In this document: piece after piece, positions 9,923 through 22,472 of the stretch
Position numbering within the stretch: the first letter of the stretch is position 1
Layout of the letters: each line of letters starts with the position of its first letter
NCBI RefSeq assembly: GCF_022965805.1
Contig: NC_133102.1
Coordinates: 6,394,885 to 6,458,884, forward strand
Reading direction: 5' to 3'
Source: Primulina eburnea
Taxonomy: Eukaryota > Streptophyta > Magnoliopsida > Lamiales > Gesneriaceae
Length of the DNA: 64,000 nt
Notes under the pieces: generated by a model
The model's database searches: none
Told to the model about the DNA's origin: nothing
The model's input: the letters and a program-made list of their open reading frames with translations, nothing else
Translations under genes and position numbers: made by a program

Positions 9923-12690
9923 GTCTTCGATAATCGAGACGGGATCGATACAGGGAAAAATAAAACCATAATTAAATATAATATATTTTTTTGGTGATAA
10001 TGTAAAGAACTCTTCCACTACATGCACGTACGTAATTTTTTTTTTAAATTTATAATTTTGTGATTAATTATATCTTTTGCATGAAAACTTTTTTTTTTAT
10101 AAAGTTATCACTATAAATTAATAAAGAAATATAATTAATATTGTAATACATGCAATGTTGAAGTCAAAAATCTTATTATATTTCATGTTACATTAATTTC
10201 TCTGGGTGACATTAATTTAATGCATGCTCTCTTTATTGATTCACTTGTCTTTTCATTTATTTTCAACCAAGAAATATCACACTTTAATATTCCATTGATC
10301 TGTTCAATATTTTTAAATTATGTGGCCAACGATAGGAGAACAAGAAGACAAGTACTCGTTTCTCTTTAATTTGTTTTGAAATAAATTATAAAATATTTTT
10401 CTTCTCTATATTATGTAGGGGAAAAAATTTGGGTTTAATTTGTATCCTAAATATTATTGTATTCGTATCTCGCAATAACAAAAATTAGATATGAAAGGAA
10501 TATTTTATTCCTTAATTATTTTTATATTACTATTTAAAGTGTTGTTTTTATAGATTATAATATTTTGCTTAATTTATCTTTGGATATTAAATGATTTGTT
10601 TTTAATTTAGTATTTATATCTAAGATATGTTATCCTTGTTTAAAAGAGTTTATTCATAATAAAACTTTCATGTTTCTATATATTACAAGACTCTTGTATG
10701 AAATGATAAAGAGGTCAAATATAGAACATACATAGAGAGCTTAGAGTGTGTCTTGACTTGGTTATTTCGTAGATAAGAATTTACGAGAGTTAAACATATA
10801 TTTGCTCTAAAGTTTTTGTGTAATCAATTGATCATTTTGCTGTGTTGTTGATCCGTGTTGAGACACTCAAAAGACAACACATACTCGTGTAGAGTGCTGC
10901 TTGAAGAGTTCTTGGCGGTCTTTGTTTTATGCGACAAAAGATTTGCATATGTGGTTTTATTTGGTTGTTTTATATGTAATTTATTTCCTTGGGTTGTCAG
11001 AAAATATAGTTTTTATGCTTGTGGATAGTATTGGTTTTTGTAAACAATTTACAAGTTTTTTAGTGATAATTTTTTCAATGAGGAATTGTACAAGATACTT
11101 GCAAATAATTTAATCTTTCTTATTTTGGTTATTACAATTTACGTGTGTGTTAATAAGTTATTCGTTGCATATTGTGAACAGTGTTGATAACACTGACTCA
11201 AGACATTATAATATGATACACACAGTTTATTACTTTTATGTTAAACAACTCCTTTTCAAGATATCCACAAAATAAATGAATGTCCATAAATTTTGTTTAA
11301 AAGATAAAAGAAAAATTACATATGTTTTTTGTATCTTGTAACTCGTAATTTATCTTTTTTTTTTAATCTTGTTCGCCATCAATTTAAAGTACTCTTAGTC
11401 TAATAATTTGTAATTTCTTTTCTCGATTTTGTCTTTTTCTCATAAAAGTGCTGACGTGATTCCGAAAATTGGCTACGTGTTAAAGAAAATTCCTGACGTG
11501 TCCGATGTGACGTTAGAACTCTGGTGGGAATTTTTTTTAAAATGTGAAAACTAGTCGACTAATTAGACAATAAACTGACTGATAACAATACCAAAAAAAT
11601 GAAAACCTCAAAATTACTAGATCAAGAATGTAATTTTCTCAGAGAAAAACACCAAAAATGTATTCATATTGACGTCGAAACTTCCAGAAAAATTTTCAGA
11701 ATCTTTTGTGAGAAATTCTTCCCTGTTTTATTACACATTTAGATTACTTTTTTTTTTATACTTTCGTGGATAGGATAAAAAAACTTGTCCCATGATCTGT
11801 ACGTGAATATATTACATTATGGTATCGAATTAGTTGATTAATGATGGTATCGAATTAGAGTGGTTTGTTCAAAGGACTTTTCACAAAAGAACATTAATAT
11901 ATTACATTATGGTATCGAATTAGTTGATTAATGATCAATTATTTTCCGAATTCATTATAAGATGAATTAACCATCGAGGAAAATTCTCATTCTCCCACAC
12001 GAAATGAGATGAGGAAGAAATAGCAAAATCAGCGACCAAATGTGCAACTACATTTACCGATCGCTGAAATGAGTAAGAATAATGATACTTTGAGAATCTA
12101 GGACAATTCTGATATCTTTTATCATAATTTTTTTTTATGAAAGAAATATATAATTAATCATATGACAAAATCAAGTACTTGTCCCATATATAGCTGGTAG
12201 CAGATCATATATATGGTTAAAATGGTAAAGATGAATAATGAATGTGCATATTTGGAAACAATCCCTAATCGAGTGAGGACAAATCTGAAGTAAATGGAAG
12301 GGAAATAACAGAGTTAAAAAAAAAAAAAAATTTAAATAGAACAAGGTGCAGTGGTAGTATTTAATTATACACATGATCATGTGAGTGCACATGCATGCTT
12401 TTCCATAACCTGCACACAAATGGCTATCTGTTTCTGTAACTTTACGCATATTAATTAATCTGGATGAATAAAAAAAGTGAGTCCGAATGGCATATGTAAG
12501 GGTCAGAATTAATATTCAATGTGTTGATTTGGTCTCGTGTTTAGGTTCCGTCTCGAGCGATTGGGTTTTTATCATATATTTTTTCGTTTATATGATTGTT
12601 TTTTCTCATAGTCGAATACATCGGATCGACGAAATATACGTGAATTTTGCGGATTATTTGGTCTGAGTAGGCTATAATGTGTGTACAATC
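9923..12690. other. Gene-free AT-rich intergenic DNA
   Basis: No plausible gene. Frames such as 10901-11113 and 12171-12449 are short and low-complexity. The stretch 10700-10920 has the look of a decayed LTR, but no ends can be set. A 40-bp exact direct duplication is listed separately. Confidence 0.55.
11806..11935. repeat. 40-bp exact direct duplication, 90-bp spacing
   Basis: The 40 bases at 11806-11845, beginning AATATATTACATTATGG, recur identically at 11896-11935. A 13-base piece (GGTATCGAATTAG) also follows the first copy directly. It is probably a local slippage or repair duplication. Confidence 0.7.
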
Positions 12691-12829
12691 AATCATAAGA
12701 AGTCTTTGCTTAGCTAGGACGCTTTTGATTTTTGTGCATAATTAAATTCCACATTCTTACAACATAATCTAAAATAAAATATATAAATTTCAGTTGTATG
12801 CAACCAAAGTCACGAAACATAATTAGAAC

Positions 12830-12889
12830 AATCACCTCATCAGTGCTCACATATGTATGCACAGTAAGCAGTAAGTGGTGCAGTATATC

Positions 12890-12949
<60 letters not shown>

Positions 12950-12950
12950 A
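12830..12950. mobile_element. Decayed MITE family 1 fragment beside (TA)n
   Basis: CACCTCATCAGTGCTCAC followed by GTGCAGTATATCAAAATT is a degenerate half of the palindromic MITE seen at 1358 and 15400. It ends directly in a TA dinucleotide run from about 12894 to 12949. Confidence 0.55.
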
Positions 12951-14737
12951 AGCACGACACACAACACACACATACTTGTTTCAGTTAATATTAAATTTCT
13001 CTCATTTTTTATATGTATGTCTGTATATAATTTAGTGAAATTTATTTTAAAATATATAAAATTTGAAATAATTTAACATTCGCGTGAAAATTAATCGAAT
13101 CATCACATAAATTCGTAATACATAGAAAATAAATATAGCGTATCAATTTGGGGTTTTCAAATGAAAATTTGTAAATCTATGATTTAATTTCTGAATTTGA
13201 ACTTATTAAAAGCCTAAGAAAAATCCAAATGATTCTTTAACACAGCTTGTTGTCACGCGACATCACGTGATTCTAAGACATTTAAACATGGGGGGCGACG
13301 GTAATATTATTCTAAGTGTTTTCTATGTTTGAGTAGGTTTTATGTTGTTGGTCGGTCTTACGGATATACACAGTCTTATGGATTTATATTTATAAAACGG
13401 ATCAATCTGATTCATAGGTAGAGTGCAAAGTAATACATTTTTATAGGTCGGATCGAATAAAAGATATGTCTCGTACAATTGATTTTTTGTTGTGAACTTT
13501 ATTACGTCACCATTAAGTCAAAATGTGCGTTTCATTTCTCTTTTTAGGGCCAAAAATAGATGATTAATCTGTAATTTTAAATTATCTTAGATCTAGATTT
13601 GGATCTTTATAATTTTTTTTAGATACTTGATTAGGATCTAGATCCAAACTCAAGTTTGTACTTTTTACTATGCCTTGCCTCTTACATTAAACTATTCCCT
13701 TCAGATTTATTATGTGAAAAATCATCACTATAATTGTCTTATTGCTCTTATCTCTAACTTAATTAGCATATGCGTGTTGTTTAAATGGTTCTTTCATGTA
13801 CCTCTATTTTAGGGAGAATTAAATTTTTGTGATTCCAAATCTAATTTTTGAACTTAAACATATTTACTTCTTTCTTTGCCCAAAAATACTTTACGATAAT
13901 GTACAGCGAGGGTCAATAACTGATAATCTAAATAAAATTCAATGATGACAACGGGTTCGGGTTGGAGGGTTTGGTCAAACCCACATTGCCTTTCTTTAGA
14001 CCCTCCCTGCCCCGCGAACCCGGCCGGTCCAGTCCAGGTTGGACCCATTGAATGGACCAATCAAAAATATATAAATATTATTCAATAAAAAATTTAAAAA
14101 TTAACAAATCATTAATTTTTAATGTCCAAATTTATATTAATAATATTCAGGACATAAAAATATTATCACAAGTGAAAAAATATCAACTTGTATTCAATTG
14201 ATAACAAAAAAAATTGTAATGATATATTTTCATATTAAACATATAATACTAAAATAAAATAATTTTGAATTCTATTTCAATTTTGCTTCACAGTCTTCCA
14301 TCAAAACAACCACAAGATGGTAACAAGTCAACAAGATATGACACAAATCCAAGACAAAAACAACGTAAGATTATCTACAAGAATGAATCCTAAAGCAAGA
14401 CTAATTACAGATGGGTGAAGTAGTATCTTTCCAAGAGTTAAAAAGTTGCTTGTGTTAGTATTTATACAGAGAGAGATATGGACCAAATCCTTCCGCTCGG
14501 CGCCGTCTAGATCAAGGGAGATGAGCGAAGCTCGCATCTGCCGCACCAAATCGACGGGCCTGCCTCCAAAGGGCTGACACTTTAATAAACTAACCCGTTT
14601 TTTAATAGTGGGATGGAGTGATCGCACGGACCAAATCCGAATTGATAGGTCTACTCCCGATCATAGTTTTTTAAAGTTCCTTGAATACAAAATTTACCGG
14701 CAGTATGCATTGAAATAGTACTAAATCTACCATATAT

Positions 14738-14768
<31 letters not shown>

Positions 14769-15318
14769 TAATATATTGCAAATTAGACTCGTTTGAATAA
14801 GTGCGAAACAATTTAGAGTCTAATATTTCAAGGGTACAAAATCGTTAAAATATAGTGAATAAATGATAACTATATATAAATTCACAAATAGTAGCATGAA
14901 AATAATAATATACATATATATATATCAAAAATCCGTTTTCGTTTGTTGCAATTAGATTTTGTTATGTATGAACTGTCGAAACAATTTAGATCTCAGTTAG
15001 TGATATATATATTATATAATATATATTAAAATCCATGCAAACGAAATTTATTTGAGCAATATATAATATACATATATATATAGAACATCAAAATAATAAA
15101 TCATATTTATATATTTTTGGGCATTTTTTTTATGTATAATGTTTGCTCTCTTTTATTACTTTAAAATCCATGCACGAAATTTATTTGAGGGCAAAACTAT
15201 AACACACTATAGAAGCATCAAATGTAACATAGGATGTCGTCTGCCGTACACACGTATTCCAGTTGGGTAATGTTGAATAGAAAACATTGTAGGCTGACAT
15301 CACACCACACACACAAAC

Positions 15319-15325
<7 letters not shown>
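12950..15325. other. Gene-free intergenic DNA with TA runs
   Basis: AT-rich, with (TA)n around 14737-14769. The open frames at 13854-14060 and 14328-14627 (minus) have locally higher GC and could be remnants of transposable elements, but I see no domain and no element ends. Confidence 0.5.
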
Positions 15326-15327
<2 letters not shown>

Positions 15328-15365
<38 letters not shown>

Positions 15366-15387
15366 ATATATATATATATATATATAA
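15328..15387. repeat. (TA)n microsatellite
   Basis: A long TA dinucleotide run with one TAGA interruption, directly left of a family 1 MITE. Confidence 0.9.
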
Positions 15388-15394
15388 TAATATA

Positions 15395-15560
15395 GTTTTG
15401 ATATCCTGCATCAACCTACCGTGCACACCTTTGTGAGCACCGATGAGGTGTCACTCACTCATTGGATGTGATGAAATATAGAAAAATTGCGCATCCAATG
15501 GATGAGTGACACCTCATCGGTGCACACAAAGTTGTGCACGGTAGGTGTGCAGGATATCAA

Positions 15561-15562
<2 letters not shown>
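15395..15562. mobile_element. Palindromic MITE, family 1 (copy 2), inserted in (TA)n
   Basis: The best-preserved copy. The left end is GTTTTGATATCCTGCA and the right end TGCAGGATATCAAAAC, exact reverse complements. Inside are matching arms with CCGTGCACACCTTTGTG and GATGAGGTGTCACTCA mirrored on the other side, around an A/T spacer. It is flanked by TA runs on both sides (15328-15387 and 15563-15601), as for rice Micron elements, which target TA microsatellites. No coding capacity. Confidence 0.85.

Positions 15563-15601
<39 letters not shown>
15563..15601. repeat. (TA)n microsatellite between two MITEs
   Basis: An uninterrupted TA run separating the family 1 MITE from the family 2 MITE. Confidence 0.9.
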
Positions 15602-15604
<3 letters not shown>

Positions 15605-15770
15605 CAATAATACCCTGCACATTCTTTTCTTGCACAGCTATGGGCGCCTGCCTACGTGGCACGCCCACAACCACACAAATTTTTTTTTTTGTTTTTTTAA
15701 AAAAAAGGCTGACCAATCATGTACCGCTACGTAGGCGGTGTTCATGATACTGGTGTGCAGGGTAACAAAT

Positions 15771-15772
<2 letters not shown>
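15602..15772. mobile_element. Palindromic MITE, family 2, inserted in (TA)n
   Basis: The left end has ATAATACCCTGCACATTC. The right end, read inward, has TTTGTTACCCTGCACACC, and both arms carry CCTACGTGG or CGCCTACGTAG. The centre is a T-run/A-run spacer. TA runs lie on both sides (15563-15601, 15773-15804). The CCCTGCAC terminal motif resembles the TCCTGCAC of family 1, so the two families may be related. Confidence 0.75.

Positions 15773-15804
<32 letters not shown>
15773..15804. repeat. (TA)n microsatellite
   Basis: A TA run right of the family 2 MITE. Confidence 0.9.
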
Positions 15805-15809
<5 letters not shown>

Positions 15810-16261
15810 TAACATATGTTTTTTGGAAAGGACAAGCCAGTTACATGATGAAAAGGACGGAACTTGGAAAACCCTGAAATCAAATTGATCTGATGCACAT
15901 AAATACAAGCCCAAAAGAAGATGAAAAAAGAGAAGTGGTTTTCACTCATATTTATGTTGGATGTGAAACAAAATTAATCGAATTATAGAATATGGCCTAG
16001 AAATACTCGTTTTTGGACAATTTGATTAAAATATCTCCTACTTCGTAGCAGTGTAATACTCGATAGATCCACCTACCACCTCACATTCATTTTGGCACAT
16101 TCACAAAATAATAATACCCTTCATAATTTTATAATTACAAAAAGTTATTATAAAAAGATAATAAAGTCTAATTAAATTTTATATTTTTTTAGACAAAAAT
16201 TAATTTATATACTAAATTTAAAAAATAAATTCCGATTCGTACACGTAAAAGCATAAGGAAT

Positions 16262-16443
16262 AGGTCACCTGTGAGACGGTTTCACAAATCTTTATCTGTG
16301 AAACGGGTCAACCTTACCGATATTTTAAATAAATAATAATACTCTTAATATAAAAATAATATTTTTTCATGGATGATCCAAATAAGAGATATGTCTCACA
16401 AAATACGACCCATGAGACCGTCTCACGCAATTTTTTTTTTGTC
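16262..16443. mobile_element. GAGACGGTCTC MITE copy upstream of the receptor kinase
   Basis: It runs from CACCTGTGAGACGGTTTCAC through TCTGTGAAACGGGTCAACC and CATGGATGATCC to GAGACCGTCTCACGCAA. It lies about 350 bp upstream of the LRR receptor kinase start codon, close enough to influence its promoter. Confidence 0.75.
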
Positions 16444-16724
16444 AAACACAAGTATCTATTTAAAAATTTGAAATGGCTACTAAGAATTACTCTCTCCCAT
16501 GATTAATTTCTTTATAAAACAAAGATAGAAACAGCCATTTCTCTTCCACATAAAACCTCAATTTCAACAAATCCAAGAAAAAAGCGCTCCAAAAATTCCA
16601 TCTCACTGCGCAAACGTGATGGCCTAGCTGTTGTTCTTGGATCCTGAGATTCTGGCTTTCTGAATAATTTTTTTTATCCTCTGTAAACCACATTTACGAA
16701 CTAAAATCATATAGCCCACAAAAC

Positions 16725-16778
16725 ATGATCTCGTGTTCCTCCCAATACTGCTTCGAGTTATTATCTGTGGCGGCTTAG
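16725..16778 (+). promoter_or_regulatory. Candidate upstream ORF of the receptor kinase
   Basis: An ATG at 16725 opens 17 codons and stops at 16778, 15 bp before the main ATG. An even shorter ATG-GCC-TAG lies at 16619-16627. If the transcript starts upstream (A/C/T-rich leader from about 16490), these could reduce translation of the receptor. The transcription start is not known from sequence. Confidence 0.35.
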
Positions 16779-16793
16779 TTTTGTTTCTCTGTA

Positions 16794-19700
16794 ATGCCTG
16801 TTCATCCATGGCGGCCCCGTCTTCTCTTCTTTTTCTTCTGTAATTTTCTGTTGTTCTTCTCTTTTCCGCCGTCTTTTGCAATCAATCCACAGGGTGAATG
16901 CCTTCTTTATTGGAAGGGAAGCTTAAATGCATCTGCGGAGGCGTTGAATAATTGGGATTCGGCTGATGAAACTCCATGTCGATGGTTTGGTGTAACCTGC
17001 AACTTCAAGAATGAAGTTGTGGAGATAAACCTGAGGTACATTGATTTGCATGGAAATGTTCCTAATAATTTCAGTTCTTTGGAGTACTCCTTAAATAAAC
17101 TTGTCCTGTCGGGGACGAATCTAACCGGTTCGATCCCTGAAGGAATCGGCCATCTTCAAGAGCTGAGGGTTCTTGATTTGAGTGACAATAAAATAAATGG
17201 CGAAATTCCGGGTTTTATCAGTCACTTGCCTAAACTGGAGCAGCTTTATCTCCACACAAATCTGTTGGCAGGCTCAATTCCAGGCGAAATCAGGAACCTG
17301 ACATCCCTGGTTGAGTTGATAATCTATGATAATCAGCTCAGCGGGGAGATTCCTGGCAGCATTGGAAATTTGAAGAATCTTGAAGTGATTAGAGCTGGTG
17401 GGAACAAGAATCTTGGAGGTTCTATCCCTCAAGAACTCGGAAACTGCACAAATTTAATCTTGTTAGGCCTGGCAGAAACCAGCATTTCTGGGTTTCTTCC
17501 TTCTTCCATTGGCATGTTGAAAGAGCTCCAGACTCTTGCTGTATATACAGCTCTGCTTTCGGGACAAATTCCTCCAGAACTCGGTGATTGTGCTGCGCTG
17601 CGGAATGTTTATCTCTATGAAAACACACTCATCGGCTCGATTCCGACTAAACTTGGAAGCCTACAGAATTTGGAGAATCTCTTGCTATGGCAGAACAATC
17701 TGGTCGGCACAATTCCTCCGCAGCTTGGAAACTGTAATAATTTACTAGTTATCGATGCTTCGATGAATTTTTTAACCGGTGGGATTCCAGAAACTTTTGG
17801 AAATTTGACCCAGTTGCAAGAGTTGCAGCTGAGTGCGAATCAAATTTCCGGCAAGATTCCGCTTGGGCTTGGGAATTGCTTGGCTCTGACTCATATTGAG
17901 CTCGATAACAATCAAATCACTGGAACAATCCCTGCAGAGTTTGGGAATCTGATAAATTTGACTCTTTTGTTTCTGTGGCAAAATCGTTTGGAGGGTAATA
18001 TTCCTCCATCTTTATCTTCTTGTAAGAACCTGGAAGCTATTGACTTGTCGCAGAATGGATTGACAGGTCCGATACCGAGCGGTATATTTGGATTACAGAA
18101 TCTAAACAAGTTTTTACTGCTGTCAAATAATATTTCTGGTTCTATACCTCCTGAAATTGGGAATTGTTCTTCGCTGATTCGGTTCCGAGCAAGTAACAAT
18201 ATGCTGACGGGGAATGTGCCCCCATATATTGGGAGGTTGAAGAATTTGAATTTCTTGGATCTTGGAATAAATAGGCTTTCCGGGATTGTGCCAGTTGAGA
18301 TTTCTGGTTGTCAAAATCTCACTTTTCTTGATTTGCATTCCAATTCGATAACCGGGAACTTGCCGGATGATTTGAATCGGCTTGTTACCCTGCAGTTTCT
18401 TGATGTTTCTGATAATCTCATTGAAGGCACTTTGAATCCAAGTCTTGGTTCATTAATTTCACTCACGAAACTCATTCTCGGGAAGAACAAGCTATCTGGT
18501 TCGATCCCTAGTGAACTTGGTTCGTGTTCTAAGCTTCAGATGCTTGATTTAAGCAGCAATGAGTTAGAGGGGAAGATTCCGGGGAGTATGGGGAAGATTC
18601 CTGCATTGGACATTGCTTTAAATTTGAGCTGTAATAGACTTTCGGGTGGGATCCCGGAGGAGTTTGCCGAGTTGGACAGGCTTGGAGTACTAGACATTTC
18701 TCACAACCAACTCTCCGGGGACCTACGTTATCTAGCCGTTCTTCAGAATCTCGTGGTTCTAAACGTATCATACAACAATTTCTCAGGAGAGGTGCCAAAC
18801 ACGCCGTTTTTCGCCAAGCTGCCACTCAGCCTCCTAGATGGCAACCCCGACTTGTGCTTTTCCGGCAACAAAGAGTGCTCGGCTAATGAGGGTGCTGCCG
18901 CCAGGCACAAGATGTCCGCAAGGGTGGCGATGGTGGTGTTGATTTGTACGGCCTGCTTGTTGATGTTGGCCGCTCTCTACATCATCCTCGGGGGCAAGAT
19001 GCGCGGGCACGGGTCCCACGAGTGCGATATGGACAGCAGGGAAGATGTAGAGTTAGGGGGGCCGTGGGAGGTCACATTGTATCAAAAGTTCAGTTTATCT
19101 ATCAACGACGTTGTAAAATCTTTAACACCCATTAACCTAATTGGTCATGGTCAGTCAGCCACAGTATATCGAACCGTAACCCCGTCCGGATCCGTCATCG
19201 CCGTTAAAAGATTCCGCACATCCGAAAAGTACTCGTTCGACGACATTCTCATCCGAGATCACGACACTAGCCCGTATCCGACACAGAAACATTGTTAGAC
19301 TTCTAGGTTGGTCATCCAACAGGAAGACCAAACTGTTATTCTACGACTACTTGCATAACGGTACATTAGGCGACTTGTTACACGAGGGGCAAGGGGACAA
19401 GATCGAATGGGAGATTCGATTCAAGATTGCGTTAGGAGTTGCCGAGGGCTTAGCCTACTTGCATTGCGATTGCAGGCCGCCTATCCTACATAGAGATGTG
19501 AAGACACAAAACATACTGTTGGGGGAAAGATACGAGCCATGTTTAGCTGATTTTGGACTGGCAAGGTTTGTTGAAGATGAAAATGCTGCATTAGCAGCAT
19601 ATCCCCAGCTAGCTGGATCATATGGATATTTTGCTCCTGGTAAAATTCTCTCCCACTGTTTCCTATTTTGCTCAAAAAATCATTCACTTATTATTTACAC

Positions 19701-20524
19701 TCTTTGAAATATTGAAACTACATTTTTGTTTTTCACAGCATAATCTGTCACTTTCGTAAAGTACTGCACGCATAATTGGTAGCAAGATCATTTCAGTTGT
19801 AATAATTGCTTAATAATAAAATGTGGTTGGAAACTTCATTGGATGTTACATGTAATTGTGTTTGCTAATTGTGGGGACTTATGCATGTGAAGTCACGTGA
19901 TTGCCTCAACTCTATCCTAATTAATTTGTCTCCGTATACTTGGCTTGGCCCCTACTAGGATGCCCTACGAGTTCATCAAGAAATTTTCTTTCTAACATAG
20001 CTTGTGCCCTTTTGAACTTTGCAGAGTATGCCTCCATGGTAAAAATCACCGAAAAGAGCGACGTCTACAGTTACGGCGTCGTGCTGTTAGAGATTATAAC
20101 TGGGAAAAAACCGATCGACTCTTCGTTGGGAGAGGGACAACACTTGATTCAATGGGTAAGAGACCACTTAAAGAATAAAAAGGACCCAGTCGATCTTGTT
20201 GACCAAAACCTCCAAGGCCATCCGGACACACAAATACAAGAAATGGTCCAAGCCCTCGGGATAGCCCTTCTATGCACGAGCAATCGTCAAGGGGATCGTC
20301 CCTCGATGAAAGATGTCGTGGCGTTGTTGAAGGAGATCAAGCACGAGCAAGTAGCGGGAGGCGATCAAACTCAGAAGCCAGCGAGTAAATCATCCAACAA
20401 CTGCGAGGTTTCGTCATTTTCTTCGTCGTCGGTGACCCCGGCTCAATTGTTGCTTCTCCAAGGGTCATCTAATTGCTCCCTGGCTTACTCCTCTTCCTCC
20501 ACAAATTACAATGGGAATCAATAA
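16794..20524 (+). CDS. LRR-XI receptor kinase, RGI/RGFR-like, with a one-base frameshift
   Basis: Two exons, 16794-19639 and 20025-20524; the intron splits the Glu codon of the kinase FAPE motif. Read through the frameshift, the product is about 1,114 residues, normal for the family. Order: hydrophobic signal peptide (1-29), LRR N-cap with ETPCRWFGVTC, some two dozen LRRs, one membrane segment (709-733), kinase domain. RAGGN at 200-204 contains the RxGG motif reported to bind the sulfotyrosine of RGF peptides in RGI receptors, and neighbouring repeats read like RGI3/RGI4. Kinase motifs: glycine loop GHGQSATVY, VIAVK (Lys 805), LHRDVKTQN, ADFGLARF, FAPEYAS. One extra T at 19236/19237 shifts the frame after EKYS and brings a stop at 19296; removing one base restores the conserved sequence. 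This could be a real null allele or an assembly error. Confidence 0.88.
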
Positions 20525-22467
20525 AAATACTGTCAGATGCAATGCATTGGGGGTGACAGTTTGAAATTGTATAGAGTAATTAGGATAATTGATTTGGTTA
20601 AAGGAAAAAAAAAATCATCCTTATTTGTACCACTAAATAGTGCAAAATCACAAGGATGTGACCAACTTCAAAGGGAATATTTGCTCCTTAATACTTGTAT
20701 TTATACCGAAACTACGGTGATCGTATATATGCATAACTCTGTAAAAATAACGTATATCTAAATTTTATAGTATTTTATTTTTTAAAATATATAATTTTTC
20801 AAATGTCATAACACAAAAACTCATATAAAAATCAATTTTGTTTGACATATCTCCAACCTCACTCCACTAATAAAAAATATTACTTTTTATTCTAAGAATA
20901 TTATTTTTCAGTATAAATACGAATCAGATTGATCCGTCTAATAAAAACAACTCTATAAGATCGTTTTACAATAGACCCAATCATGTCCTAAATCATTAAT
21001 TATGTCAAACTTTGCTACCCATGTCCAAATCAGTTTTAAAAAAAATGATGTAACCTTGGTAGCTAGAATATTGTTTGGTGGAAATGTGGAATAAGTTATT
21101 TTCAATCATTTCATCACAAGGATGTCTTGATGGGACGGATACATGCCATAGATTTGTATTTATTATCGAATTAAATGCATCTCGTTGTATAATATAATAT
21201 ATATAATATGAATAAATTTCTTTGATTGTTTATCTCCATTAAATACTATTTATAATGAGGTTAAATGTGGTAGTTCGAGTGGGGAATCAAGGCAATGATA
21301 GATCTTATGGTATGCAACCGAATTTGTGGCCACAATTGTTACATGGTCTCAAAGTTTTGATACCATATATGTCACACTCCATCTTCATGGTCATCATCTA
21401 AATACTATACTAGTACAATAACTCTCAAGCATGGGTCTCGGGTCCTTCAAACTTGTTGTAATAGTCTGATATGTCTAATTTTGTTCGACAGATAGAAACT
21501 CTCAACTCTCGAGTATGGGTCGGGTGGATATGAGTTTAGGTTTAGACGGAGCGAGGAGAGACCGGTCGGGTTCGGGTCCTTCAAACTTGTAAAAATTCAG
21601 ATATTAGATGATACTAAATCCAAACCAAACCTGACTCATTGTTATCCATGATAAATGTTAATAGTTAGATGTAAGAATTAAGATATTACTTTCAATGATA
21701 ATATCTCATGTCACGTCCTAAGTCCGAGCTCGATTGCACAATAGGGTCTTATAACAACTACTTCGTATTCGTCATCGCTTTACGAAAATGATTAATTCAA
21801 GTTGTTATAGAAGTCAATTGTAGCTCATTACAAACTCATTTTAAATCTTTAAAATTTTTAATATACGAGACAAAGATATCACATATCATTATCCAACAAA
21901 AAGACAATGAGACGGTAAATAGTACAAGAAAATTCAATCTCCTTATCTGTTCTGCCACAAACCCAACTGCCAATCATTTTGGTGCCCAAGGCTGACAAGA
22001 ATCAAACTCCATCCATTCGATGCAAACCACTAACAAGGACCACATATGACTATGTGATCGGAAGATGAAAACAACATAATTTGCAAATGATGCTTAAATT
22101 TCCAGTTTGGCCTTTTGCATACAGCCACGTTTGTGCCTTGTTATGTAACATAACAAGTCTTTATTACCTTGATTTCACATCACGGATTCGAGATATATTC
22201 GGGTCCCATTTTTCTCAATGGATTTGATTTTTTGTTCACTGCAAACCTGGTTGACTTTGCGCACCCAAATCAAATCAATTCTCGGAACTACATGTCACAG
22301 TGCGCAAATGAGCCATCAGAGTGTCATCGAATCGAATCGAAATTTTTGAATGTCTGAGTTTGTTTCGTTTTTATTAAACCGAGTTCGAGCTTTATTTAAC
22401 TAATATATTTATCACTCACGAGCTTATTCGATTTTTATCAAAGCTTAATAAATATAAATTATAAAAT
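20525..22467. other. 3' flank of receptor kinase and intergenic DNA
   Basis: The first 250 bp are probably the kinase 3' untranslated region. A heavily decayed MITE (20870-20985, with GATCCGTCTAATAAAAAC) follows. The rest has no gene. 21480-21620, with GGTCGGGTTCGGGTCC, and 22320-22470, with GAGTTCGAGCTT, look like old transposon remnants without readable ends. Confidence 0.5.
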
Positions 22468-22472
22468 TAAAT

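Noticed and set aside
10901..11113. 70-codon plus-strand frame
   Set aside because: Hydrophobic because of T-richness, without homologous features or splice context.
12710..12973. Open frame across the (TA)n run; similar ones at 15181, 15487, 29209 and 49671
   Set aside because: These encode Ile-Tyr repeats from TA microsatellites and are not genes.
14328..14627. 99-codon minus-strand frame
   Set aside because: No recognisable domain; the region looks like a decayed transposon or LTR segment.
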